The position numbers and the translations under genes were made by a program. This document shows positions 25,606 to 38,400 of a stretch of DNA of 64,000 nucleotides, in pieces. Origin of the DNA: Caprimulgus europaeus (taxonomy: Eukaryota > Chordata > Aves > Caprimulgiformes > Caprimulgidae); assembly GCA_907165065.1 (NCBI GenBank), contig OU015527.1, forward strand, positions 23,263,686-23,327,685. The letters run 5' to 3'. Under the pieces are notes generated by a model. That model was not told the origin of the DNA, ran no database searches, and saw only the letters and a program-made list of their open reading frames with translations. Position 1 is the first letter of the stretch; the number at the start of each line of letters is the position of its first letter.

Positions 25606-26329
25606 TTTATTTTCAAGTCTTATAGAAAAATGTTAACAATATCTAAAGAAAGCAGCTGGACAACAACTTTCTCTATATATTCCAGATAGAAACCCAGGCA
25701 CTTAATAAACATTTTGCCGATACAAACCCAGCTATCCTATAATAACTATTTACCTTTTTTTGCAAGTACTAAAAAGTGAACATATGCCATTAAGATAACA
25801 TGTAAAAATATTTTTAAATATGTCTCTATTTGCACATTGCCAAGTGTATTTACAATCAAAATCCCCAACTAAGGCACTAACCCAGATTATGTGCACACAG
25901 AAATAAGTCCATTTTAAACATCCACAGTTCCCTTAGTATACTAAGATAATTGTTTTCTCCCACTGCAGTGTCACTTAGGTATTACTTTTTAAGCAGGGGG
26001 AACCAGGGCTCACAGTCAGTCCAATTCAGGTAATTTTTCTTGGTTTTTCTGATCAGAGTATTCCACCTTGTTTCACTTAAGTTACAAATTAGACCTTTAA
26101 ATTAGAATGCAAATTTAAGTGTCACTTTTTTGGATGTACAAAATGGAATACTAAGATGAATGTTTAGCAAGTTAGAGTGAATTGTGAATACCTTCACAAA
26201 TATTTTAAGCTTTTCAAGAATTGAATATGATCTTTTATATTTATATAAAGTTGTACAAGAACTTTAGTACAAGTGTAACAGTGCTTATTCTTACTGATGT
26301 CTTTCAAAAGCCAGCAATTTGCTCATGAT
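25606..26329 (-). other. SLCO4C1: Probable SLCO4C1 3' UTR with a candidate poly(A) signal
   Basis: This is AT-rich non-coding sequence after the stop codon. The first AATAAA I see on the minus strand is TTTATT at 25606-25611, about 720 bases downstream of the stop. A weaker ATTAAA lies at 25430-25435. The 3' UTR extent is inferred. Confidence 0.45.
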
Positions 26330-26454
26330 TTACATGTATATAGTAGATACCATTTCTGAATCCTTTTGTGACAGTGCTGCACTTGCTGGTGGAGGCTTAT
26401 ACAAACATACTGCCATGACCACAAAGATGATTGTGATGATTTTGCAAGAAGCAC
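26330..26454 (-). CDS. SLCO4C1: SLCO4C1 exon 13 (TM12 and C-terminus, stop codon)
   Basis: 125 bases, phase 1, residues 633-673 and the stop. It encodes SCKIITIIFVVMAVCLYKPP, the last helix and the conserved YKPPP, then a short polar tail ending at TAA (26332-26330). The acceptor TGCATTCAG is preceded by a pyrimidine-rich tract. The C-terminal tail is short. Confidence 0.93.
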
Positions 26455-29400
26455 CTGAATGCAAAGAATAGAAGAGTCTTTGTTGCAGTCACCTTTAATA
26501 GCAGGTAAGAGTATTTACTGAGTCACTTAAAATTTCACATGGTGAGTTACACTGTAAGACTTTTAAATGGATGCTGCAAATTTCAATGTCTTTTACATGA
26601 ACTGAAAAGGCAGGTAAAGGCAGTCTTCCAACTGACTTCAGAGCCCTCACCTGCCTGCTAGTTCTTGCTTGCAGCAGCTATTGCCATTACTTCAGTTCTG
26701 TATTTCTTCACCCCTTTCTAGCCTGAAGTGCAAGTCTTCCTCACTTCTTGTTTCAGTACTGTTCTTCATTGCATCAATACTCTGCCACAAACTAAAACTC
26801 CCCAGGTACAAACCTGTTAAGTATTCTCTCCTTAGCTACCTTAAAAGGTTTTTCTATTTACTCATCACTGGTACACAGTGGTTTTTGTGCAACTTAGGGG
26901 GTGCAAGGAGAGGGGGAAAAGATGAGGAATTATATTTTATCACAAATATACCTGAGATACTGAAACCTAAAGTTGTGACTCCTGCTTCTTCAGCTTCAAG
27001 TTTAGATATTAGCAGTTCAGTTTATGCATTGCAAATATCATAGTTGCTAGAAGACTGGACAACAGCAGTTACAGATGCAAGCTTAGCCTGCCTTCTCTCC
27101 CCCATACATATGTCACACAGCTGAAGGGATAAGACTATTAAACAATTTGGGAATTTTTTTTACTAGTGTTCAGAGTTATTTTCAACATCTTGATATTAAT
27201 TTAAGGAAAAGAACTGAAATACAACAAGAGGAAAAAAAGTGCCTCAGACCCTAAGATGCCAACAGACCAAGCCAGATAATACTGAAATGTGTGCCAATCC
27301 CTTAAAATTCAGTAAATACAGGATGACAATGAAGAAAGACCAAAGAGCAAAGCTATTTTGTATAATTGTTATTAAAAATAAGTTTTCTAGGTAATTTTTA
27401 AGAGTCACTTAATGTAGTCTTGCTCTTTCCATGATATTTTGCTTTTTATTATTCATGAAAAAAGTTTGGGTTTGTTTTCTTTTTTTAAAAAAAAACTAAA
27501 CAAACCAACAAAAAACAAACCACTCCTGCTAAAAAATAACAGTCTAAGATTCTATTTTAAAATAATTCCCACCTAGCAGTCAAGGTCAGTATATCTATTA
27601 CCTTGTATATGTACTTAATATGAAGTTGTTACTTACTTATGCCCATTAGCAGATAAGCCATTCTTTCATTATCATAAACCAAACAGGCTCGTTTAGTTTT
27701 ACATTCATTAATATCCCACAAGGTACAACTGTTGTCTATAGCAACACCAAACAAAATTGGTCCAGGAATAGTACCTAAAAACACAGTAACACATGAGAAT
27801 GTTTTAGTTACTTGGAATAATCTTACCTGATCTTAATGCATACAGTGAAATGCCAGCCTGGTGGGGAAGATAAAATGGGATAGCCACACACTAAACATAA
27901 CATTTTAATCAAAGTCATAGTGCTCATATTACATAGCAAGTGTGCTTCTCCAACTTCCTCAGTTTTCATTGAAAAAGAAAAGTGTGATTAAAATTAGAAG
28001 CAAAAAACAGTTAATCAAGGAAGCAGGATTTTCACTGAAGGAAAAGAAGTCTCTTTGCTCAGATCATATACACTAACACGTTCCAAATGCAAAGAACTAA
28101 AATGCTATGTTAACATGTTCAATTCTACAATTTTTCCATCCCTCAGATGTAGCCAAGCTTCTAGGAAAAAAAAAAATCACATAAAATTAGTAGTGTTTAA
28201 AATTATTCCTGTGTAGAATGTATAAGATTTGCATGATTTTTGTTACAGTAGTACTTTATAAAGCACAAAGGTTTTGTATACAGTTATATAAACACTCTAG
28301 CTACATCACTGCATGTCTACCTAACTTACTCAAGGCCTAAACTGTTCTTGAGCCAACAAATAGCTATGTCCTCTCTATAGCTCTTCTGTCTAGGACCCCT
28401 GTGTGACTTTTCAAGTCTACAGCATAAATATCTTCTAGGTCATAATGCTGTTAGTGGTGCTTTCTTCAGACACAGGCAGTACAGGCAGTGCAAAAAGTTC
28501 TCCTATCCTCTGCACCACAGTGAAGTCAAGAGTTGAGACTCTACCACAGATATCTTAACTTCTGAGTGAAATGAAACAGAGAAGCCCTCATACACTTAAC
28601 ACTACCTCCAAGCTAATTTCCACCTGTAAGGACATTTACTCTTATGCTTTAGTTGTAGAATGACTTAGACTAATTGGAGTTTCAAAAGATACAGCAAAGC
28701 AGAACTCCCACTGCTATATATCTGATCTCAAATGGCAGGGAATGGCTGCAATACTAAGTACTGTCATAGAAGTCTACTCAGTAACTGAGCCTTGTCCCAG
28801 TGTTGAATTATACATGCCATTTAAAAAGTGTCTCAGACAAAAGCAAGAGTTTAAAACATGCCTGAGAAAATTCAAATTAGTTGTTCAGAGAATATCTACA
28901 TTTTATTTATTTTATTTAAGGTGATTCACCTGCCTTACTGAGATCCTGGAGATGCTCAGATTTAGAATGTAAGTAGTAGATTTCCCACATAAAAACTCAG
29001 CAATTTTTTATGTACAATTATCTACAATTTCAATAAAGGCTAAAAAATAGTAACTGAAAGGTAAGGGAGGGGAGAAGAGGCAAGATTCCATCTACCCACT
29101 TTAAAACATACTGGCATGGTCAGTAAGGACACAACTATGAGACAGTGTCACTTTCTTTTAACTTCTGGGACTTGAGATGTTAACTATATGAAGCTGTTCT
29201 CTATTACATTACTTTTTCTTATCTCAAATTTTAGAATAGGCCTCCTTCTGGAGGAAGTGAGAGCAGGCATGTTTTGCTGAAAGAATGACAGCTACCTGTA
29301 TTTTGTTCATTCAGATAAGAACAAAAAAGGCTAAAATAAGCATATGTGCCCTATTTAAAGAGGAATTTGAATCCAGATGGCATCTGCCTTATAAGAAGTA

Positions 29401-32400
29401 TATTCTATAAGCCAATGACAGGCTGCTTCAAGCTCCTCTGAAAGCCTCTTAATACATTATTTTTAAGTCCAGAAAAATGTCAGTTAAATAGATTATCCAG
29501 AAGCAAGTGTTTCAACAATAACGTCATACCAAGTAGTCGTAGAAACACTGACTGTACTCCAAGAGCAAATGAGCGCTGTTTAGCCGGCACACACCTGTAA
29601 AAGAGATTTGCAGTTTAAGACTCAGTAAGCAAGTTTTAACTGTTCCATTTCTCTGCTTTATGCCTCAGCTCAGATGTTTATTTACGAAATAAACTCTTTC
29701 AATCTGTTAATTGCAGAGGGTTTTAGAAATTCAATGTGCAGAACAAGCAACCAAAGAAGTTGAAGAGGTGTCCTCACAAAATATAGAAGCAACTCCTCTA
29801 GGTCATCAAGGAATTTTAGGTTGAACTTGTTTAACAAAACAGTATAAATAGCAAGCTAGCTTACCAGCAGCACCCTGATATACATGTTCACCAAAGATTT
29901 AAGGACAGTGCTAGAATGCAATCCTGAGCTACTGTTCCTAAAGAAACAATACACGAATTGAGACTAGGCTTCAGCACAACACAAGATGTTGTATTTCCCA
30001 TAACTTTTATGCAACCTTTTCCCCAGGCACATAGCCTGGAGAACAAACAGCAGGAACTGTTTGAGGGACAGCGTGCTACTGAAGTCCTCTGGTCTGTCAC
30101 CTCTTTGGAGATGGAGGGTGGAGAACCATGAAACAGCAAAGATGGGATGGTTATTGATGTGTTAGAAACCACAGAAGCACCAAAGTATGGTCACACAGCA
30201 ATAAGGGCTTCCCCCCCAAAAAAGGTGGCAGGATCAATAGCCCAGCTGGACTGCATATACATCAATTCATGCTGCATGGGCAAACAGGAGGAGCTGGAAG
30301 CCATTGCACAACATTAAAAAGATGATATAGTTGCTATCATGGAAACATAGTGGGATGACTCACACAACTGGAGTGTTGCAACAGATGAATAAACTCTTCA
30401 GAAGGGATAGGCAAGGAAGGAGAGGCAGTGGCATAGCCCTGTATGTTAGGGAGTGTTTTGATTGTCTAGGGCTTGACAACAGTGATGAAAGGATTGAATC
30501 TTTATGGGTAAGAGTCAAGGCAAAGGCCACAAGACAGACAGCATGGTGGGAGTCTGCAACAGACCAACCCATCAGATTCAAGAAGCAGATGAAATATTCT
30601 ATAAGCAGCTGGGAGAAGTCTCACGATCACTAGCCCTTATTCTTGTAGAGGATTTCAACTTGCCAGATGCCTGCAGGAAAAACAACACAGCAGAGAGGGA
30701 AGAGTCTAGGAGGTTCCTGGAGTGTGTGGACGACAAATTCCTGACACAACTGGTGAGTAAGCCAGCTAGGGAAGGTGCCCTGCTAGACTTGTTCATGAAC
30801 AGAGAAGGACTTGTGGGTGACGTGATGACTGGAGCTTGTCTTGGGCACAGCAATCATTAAACTATAGAGTTATTGATTCTTGGCAAAGTATGGAGGGGGT
30901 CAGTAGAACTGCTATCTGGGACTTCTGGAGGGCAGACTTCGGCCTGTTTAGGGGTCTGGTTGAAGGAGTCCATTTAGAGACAGTCCTGAAGGGCAAAGGA
31001 GTCCAGGAAGGTTGGACATTCCTCAAGAAGGAGATCTTAAAGGTGCAGGCGCAGGCCATCCCCATGCGCTAAAAGATGAGCTGGCAGGGAAGCAGACTGG
31101 CCTGGCTGAACAGAGATCTTTGGCTGGAACTCAGGGAAAAAAAAAAGGAGAGTTTATGACATTCAGAAGAAGGGGCAGGCAACTCAGGAGGACTACAAGG
31201 ATGTTGTGAGGGTATGCAGGGAGAAAATTGGAAGGGCTAAAGCCCAACTAGAACTTAATCTGGCTACTGCTGTAAAAGAGAACAAAAATGTTTCTAAAAA
31301 CACATTATCAGCAAAAGGAGGGCTAAGGAGAAACTCCATCTTTTATCAGATGAAGGAGTGGCACAGTGACAAAGGATGAGGAAAAGGCTGAGGTCCTTAA
31401 TGACTTCTTTGCCTCAGTCTTTAACAGCAAGACCAGTTGTTCTTTAGGTACCCAGCCCCTTAAGCTGGAAGACAGGGGTGGGGAGCAGAATGAAGCTCCC
31501 ATAACCAAAGGGAAATAGTTATTGACTCACTACACCACTTAGACATACACAAGTCTATGGGCTGGATGGGATCTACTCAAGGGTACTGAGGGAGCTGGTG
31601 GAAGTGCTCACCAAGCCACTTTTCATCATTTATCAGCAGTCCTGGCTAACTATGGAGATCCCAGTTGACTGGAGGTTAGAAAATGTGATGCCCATCAACA
31701 GGAAGGGCTAGAAGGAGCACTCAGGATACTACAGGCCTGTCAGGCTGACCTCAGTGCTGTGGAAGGTCATGCAGCAGATCATCTTGAGTACCACCATGTG
31801 CTCTCACATTTTATATTAATGACTACCATACAACATCAATATCATATGAAAGGTAGTCTACAGTTCTTGGCAGAGTACAGTTTTGCAAGTCAGAACTCTG
31901 AACCAAGACACAAATCAAAGGTTGATAATATGAGACCTATTGCTATTTTGTTCTTTTCTTGGTACAATTCGAAATCCTTGCACTACCAATACACAGGCTA
32001 GTTGAACATCTTCTTCATCGAAGCACATAGCACATTTATTCTGTCTTCCTTTGACTAAAACAATCAGGAGTGCTCCCATAAAAGAGAGACTTTGCTACAA
32101 GTAGGAAAGATTTTTTTTTTTCTTTTTTTTCAATAGACTAACTATTGTCTACTAACTAAATGTAATTACAGAGATAGCAAACAGTGGTATGGCTGTTGTC
32201 TGATTCAAGTACTGCCTGCTTACCATGTAAAGTACTAAAACAGGAAATCCTTTGCATATTGGTTTAAGTCCACATTCCAAAGCAAAACAAATCAGAGTAT
32301 TTCACTGAACTGAGTTTTCACAAGAATAATACCTACTTCTTAGCCCAAAAAACATACCTGAGAATGGCCACAGTTGTTGGAGTAACAGCCATAAATGTAA

Positions 32401-35400
32401 AAACAATAGCAAAAAAGAAGAAGGTCAAGAATAAAGGTAAAAATGTACATCGTGTTGGACATTTCCCAGGGACAGCTTCATAGAAAAGGCCTTCTGAGTA
32501 ATTTTCTCTTTTTGGTTTCCCAATACAGGAACAGTTGTGGTATGTCTACAAATAATTTATAAAACAAAATTTAGCTCTAAGAATGACACTAAGTAACACT
32601 AATATGGTAGATGTTCTTTGGGTCTGCATCACATTGATTAAACTAATTCAGCTCATCTGAACAAAAATTATTTTTGGTTTTGCAATCTAAAAAACACAAG
32701 GATCGTCTCCATTTTATGTGGAGCAAGATTTTAGGTACAAGCATAAACAAACTTAAAACTAAAGATTTGAGAATTCAAGGAACAACCATATTTAGTACAT
32801 AACATCAAACAAACACCACAGAGTAAGCCTTGAAATACTAGCCTTTACACTTGAATCTTATTACAAACCAGTGCAGATAATACCAATTACTGTTTACAAT
32901 TGAGAAAGGGCAAGCTAAAGAGTTCAAACCAGGGTTTTTTAATATCAATATAGACATAAAAAATTTGGCAAAATATAATTTTCAAATAAATCATTTATTT
33001 GAAAGTGTTAAACACCACGGAGAGTGTAAAGGGTTGGAGGAAGGGAGGAAATGTCCCTTTTCTCTTTCTCCGTAAGAGACTGGTTTCATTTGCAAAGTGA
33101 AACTTCTGAACAAAGGGTAGCCAAAAGCTTCGGCTCCTTATAGCAGATCTCTTACATGGCTCTCAGAAGCAATTTTTACAATACTGAAATAATCTGATGT
33201 TAACTGTTACCTAGTTTTTTAACCAAAACTGCTAGTTATTTCTGTACAATTTAAAAGTTAAGTAACTTTAACTGTCTTGACTACTAAAAATTGTTTATTG
33301 AACAGGGTTCATTCTTTAGATTCACATCTACTTCAGCAATTATTTTCTCAAGCCTTATTCTTCAAGCTTAGTTAATACGTGTCCAGTTGAAACAGTAGCA
33401 GAACAAACTGGAAACCACAATTCACATTCTTCAGAGATGTTGGCAAGTCTCAGATCCTGGTTTGACAGTCTTGACTATAAACAGCCTGTTTTTTTACACT
33501 GCCCCGCGCTTGACAGGAAGAGAGGTGAGGTCTACTCTTAAGACTTAAGCAGGAAAGAACAGAAGCAATGTTGGATTGATTTTATAAGCAGGTGAACAAA
33601 TAGAATAGTTTTATGCTCTTCAATTAAACCCACTCAAGTTTGGTTTTAAAGAAAAAAAACATGAGGTGTTTTTATCAGCAACTAGCAGTCAGTCTCCTAC
33701 ATTTTCTTATAGATAATACCTCCTCTCTTTTATCATTGTTCATTTCTAATACATAAAGTCCCCAGAGGGACTCCCTGGTTCAGCTTGCCTACTTTTAGGA
33801 CCCTCCTACACTTCTCCCACATCCCTGCTCAAGACTTTATTGTATTAGTAGAGACAAGCACAGAAAGTCTCTCAGTTCTGGGAAGGCTCAATAATAACCA
33901 GTCACTTTCATGGCTTACCATTCCTACATCAGGGGCAACTGACATTCAAGGTTTGGAAACCTCACAGAAGCAGGTTGCCACGTATACAATAAACATTACA
34001 ATATGCTTAAAGATCTAGACAAGAATTGCAGTTTAATGTCAAGGCAGTAGCTCATTTCTGCTCTTCTGATTGTCAATTCTATTTAAAGTGCATTCAGGTT
34101 TAATGTATTTTCAGCCTTAGAAAGTTTAGTAGAAGTAACATTTTCAACATGACACTGTACAAGTGAGAAATATACTGTGACTGACCAATAAACCCATACA
34201 ATGGAAGAAGTCCCAGAGGAAACAGGAAAAGGTGACCTACCCAAAGGTCAAGGAATAGTCCAGGCTGTGAGTGACCACAACTGTTGCAAAGAAATAGCCT
34301 CTGACATCCATTATGTCAGCTGAGTAGAACAACTGGTGGTGTAAATATTTCTCCCCAAGGTCATTAGGAGAGTGTGAAAGCCTCCCTAACTTAACAAGAC
34401 CAGCATGGGAGGAGTGTGGCTCAGCCCAAGGTATAGTACAAAAAAAACCCAACCAACCAAAAACCAACCCAAAAACCAGACAACTCACAGAATAATTCCA
34501 AACAGAGCAATGGGCTTAACCTGACTTCCACAGACATACAGCTTCCCAACAACTGGGGAGGCCCAGCATTGTGACAGTGAGCACATTATAGACACCAGTA
34601 ATAGGAATCATTACTGCTATTGTGACTGAACTGTGTATTGCAGTTTCTGTATTTTGCTAAGCATAACTTACATTTATACTGTGTTTTCAGTATATTTTGT
34701 ATCACTCCGTTAAACCATAATCCCATGTAACATAAATTGTTATCAAATAAATTCTATATTAAACATTATACCCTCCATAAGTGGAATATCTAAAAACACC
34801 TAATCAGAATATTGGACTCTTTGACACTTACCAACATTCATCCTACTTAGACATGTGTTTCTAATCCACACCAATTTTTCCAGTAGCAACTACCACTTAG
34901 ATTCAGAAATACTGCTATTTCCTATCATACTAAGGGAAGAATGTTTTTGATATAGAATGCATTTTGCATGAAATCAGAACAGACTATGTCAACTACCTTC
35001 ATAGCATAAAGTACCTTTTTCATGTCGTTAAAAAGATGTGATGAACATCCTGCAAAACACGGAGAAAAGTACTGGACTTCATCTCTGCCACAAACTGGGT
35101 AGTACATAGAGCGCAAACAACTGCAGTTAGCATTGCATGGTGCTGTTAAGTTATGTAACGTGGCTGTTCTGAAAGGTGAAAGTTAATAGATTTTTAATAA
35201 AGTAATTTAAAAACAGCAGATATATAAATAAGTAATGCAGTATTTTTAGGACAGTAAGTCTCAAAATATTCAATTCAGGTGATTTATGCACTTATTTTTT
35301 TTAAAAAAGCCATGTTCCTAGTATTTACAACTCTAGAAGGAATTCCCTCTTATTCTGTACCTAGTTCAAGGCCAGGTTGGATGAGACTTTGAGCAACCTG

Positions 35401-38400
35401 TTCTACTGGAAGGTGTCTCTGCTCATGGCAGGGAGGTTGGAACTAGATAATCTTTAAGGTCCCTTCCAACCCAAACCATTCTACAACTGATTGATCCTAG
35501 GATTGTTATTTTTGTGCAATTATTGCTTCCATAATTATGCCTCCATTTTCCATTCACAAAAGAGGTGATGAAATCTCGTGTCCCAACCCAATTCTTATGT
35601 CATCTTCTCTCTCCCACACACTTATACACTTGAATTTGTTCAATTTACAGTTTTAAAAAATAAACAGGATTAAAATCAGGATTTGTGTTCTTTATTCTAC
35701 TGATCATGTTTTAAAGTGGGTTTTTTTTGTTTGGACTCAAGTCCAGTGCATGCCTACTGCATTTTTACTATTTTTAACACTCCTATGCAGACAACTAGAT
35801 TATTCTAGCACCAAGACAACTGCATGTGTTAAATGCAGAGTGCCATGATATACAGAGCGCTATTACACCAAAAAGACCTTAAAGATTTTCTCTGGCTGCT
35901 TAGAGACTAACTAAGGAAGAACAGAATTTAATTAACTCTTGCTTACTATAACTACTCTCAATTTAGGCATTTACTTCCAGTACAGGCCATATTATGGTTG
36001 TATTTGAAGTAGTTCCACTATAGTATTAGTGCGCAAAATCAGTTTGGGATGGGGGGAGACCTTCTTAAGACATAATCAGAGAGAATAAAAATACCCTTTG
36101 ATTTTCTAATAGTAATGCATGTAATAGGTAAAGAAGCTTCACAGCTTAAGAGTTCAGTCAACTTAAACCAGGTTACTGTCCCTGAAAGTAGTTTAAATAT
36201 TGTACCACAAACTGAAAAGTCCAAATTCATTACCTAAAAGGCAGATTTCTTCAAGAGAATTTAAATGGTCACAAATACTAAGAGGAGAAGTAATTTATCT
36301 AGGAATTAAGTTGATTAAGTACATAAAATTCAAACTGCACATGGAATATTAGGGACATCATAACTACCTATATACTTGGTTGTACTATAGCTGAAGCCTA
36401 CTAAGTTACATTAGTTTATTCTTCATACATATAGGAATCAAAGTTTATTTCTCCCAGCTTAATGCACTACAGTGCACCATAAGCAAATTCATTGATTACA
36501 GCTTTGTTCATATAGTGACTTGTTAGCCTACGAGTTATGTCAAGCCTAGAAGTATTAATCAATTCAATAGAAACATTTATCCTGTTTACATGTGCAGACA
36601 ATATCTTTCTTCCCTGACCTGAAAAGAGGCACTGGACCTTTACTGATGCATGGTCAAAGAAATATTAAAACACAGAAGAAACATTTTAGTGTATGTAGGT
36701 TCTATGAACTAGAACTTCTTGTCTGAAGACCATTTGTCTAAAGAAGCCTAGTATATAAGACCATTAAATGGTCTTTAAAAGCCTTTAGGTTGGGTGTTTC
36801 TTCATAACAAAACAAGGAATCCCAGAGACATAGGATGAACAGCACTACAGAAATAGTTACTGCGTTTCTGTTCCTTCAAGTTTTCAAGGAAATAATGGGC
36901 AAAAAAAAAAAAATCAGCAAAAGCTATTACTTGAAGTGTTTACTATGCAAGGTAGATCATATTAGTTCCGCTTATAGCTTAATTTAGTAATAGAGTTACT
37001 ACAAACAATATACTTTGTTCACTAACATGAACTTAAAAGTAATCCTCTACTCATGTAGTTCTGGTACTACACATACAAAAGCTTCACCCACTCCCCCACC
37101 TCCAGGCTATTTTTCAGTAGAAAGAGAATGCTTGCCATAAAGAATTTCTTCAAAGTCTCCACAAAAATGAATCTGCATCAATTTCCAAGTCAATTCTCAG
37201 AGCACTCTCACAATTTATTTTTTCAGAAGTATTTGTTCAATAGCATAAGCAGGAGTTAGACACTTGGCTATTCTTTCACATGCTTATAAACTTGTTAAAG
37301 CCACTACTATGCATTTTAGTTGTTTATTCCTTCATGGAAAGCAGTTTCAGAACTGGCACTACATTAGTGACACTAACCATTCTGATGCAGGTCATATGTT
37401 CAAACTATAGTCCAACATGTAACAGTGAATTAGATAAAACTGAACAATTTTTTCTAATGGATACTGGGTGGAGAGAATTATTTCAGGATTGGTTAACTCC
37501 AAGTTGCTATAGACAAGAGGTCTTCACCAAGAGTTAAACTACATAACTGCCAAAGTTACACAAAACTATTAAATACAAGTTAACTGCTTATAACTTAAGA
37601 TAAAAATCAATTCAGCTGTACATTTTGTCAGCTGCTTATTATCACAAGACCTATTACAGAAATATGGAGAGCTTCCCATATTATTGCCTGTACCACCTCT
37701 TCAGTACTCAACTGCTAAATACAGATTCTTTTGCTCAATATATAACTAAACTCTGCATTCTAGTTTTCACAGTTCTGAAGTGCTCACGGTAATCTTACAA
37801 CTAGCGTTTTTTCAGACACTGAAGCAGTACCATGTTTTAAGCATCAAATGTCAACACTGGTCTTTGAATATATTGTCAATTTATACAGCAAATTGTAGAG
37901 ATGGAATGAGAAAGTGGTAAATAGGGCTTTAAAGACTTTTTTTTTTAAGTCACCAGTGTATGAAATTTGGTTTATTAATTTTTTTAAACCTTCTGGAAAA
38001 AATTCAAATGAATGGTTAAGCTATCATGGCATTAAATTTTTGCTCTATTAGAGAGCTGGAAGCCTGATTGCCTTCAACCGTTACTGCCTACAAGCCCTCT
38101 GAATTTCTGTCCTGTTAACCTGAAGTTATTTTATTGTTTTCACATTTACTTAACTGAGAGATATGAAAAATATCTGATTAGTCTTTCTTGTCAGTCTTTG
38201 CATTTTGTGGAAAATTTTGTCAATTATGTTTATATTGCTGATTCCCTTAAAAGATCTAGGAAAAGTAGTAGCTTTCATGTTCTACAATATCTGCACACTT
38301 GGTTGCTCTCCAGAGCAATATGTGATTTTTCTGTATTCTTCTAATTGTTATATGTTCATTTTAAGTCAGTCAAAAAGACAAATATCAAGTGAAGAAACCA

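Larger units (their letters stand above)
26455..35014 (-). other. SLCO4C1: Introns 9-12 of SLCO4C1
   Basis: Introns 9 (32546-35014), 10 (29595-32357), 11 (27775-29529) and 12 (26455-27636). Intron 10 holds a 1.5 kb CR1 coding fragment on the + strand. The rest is AT-rich with no recognised feature. Confidence 0.7.
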
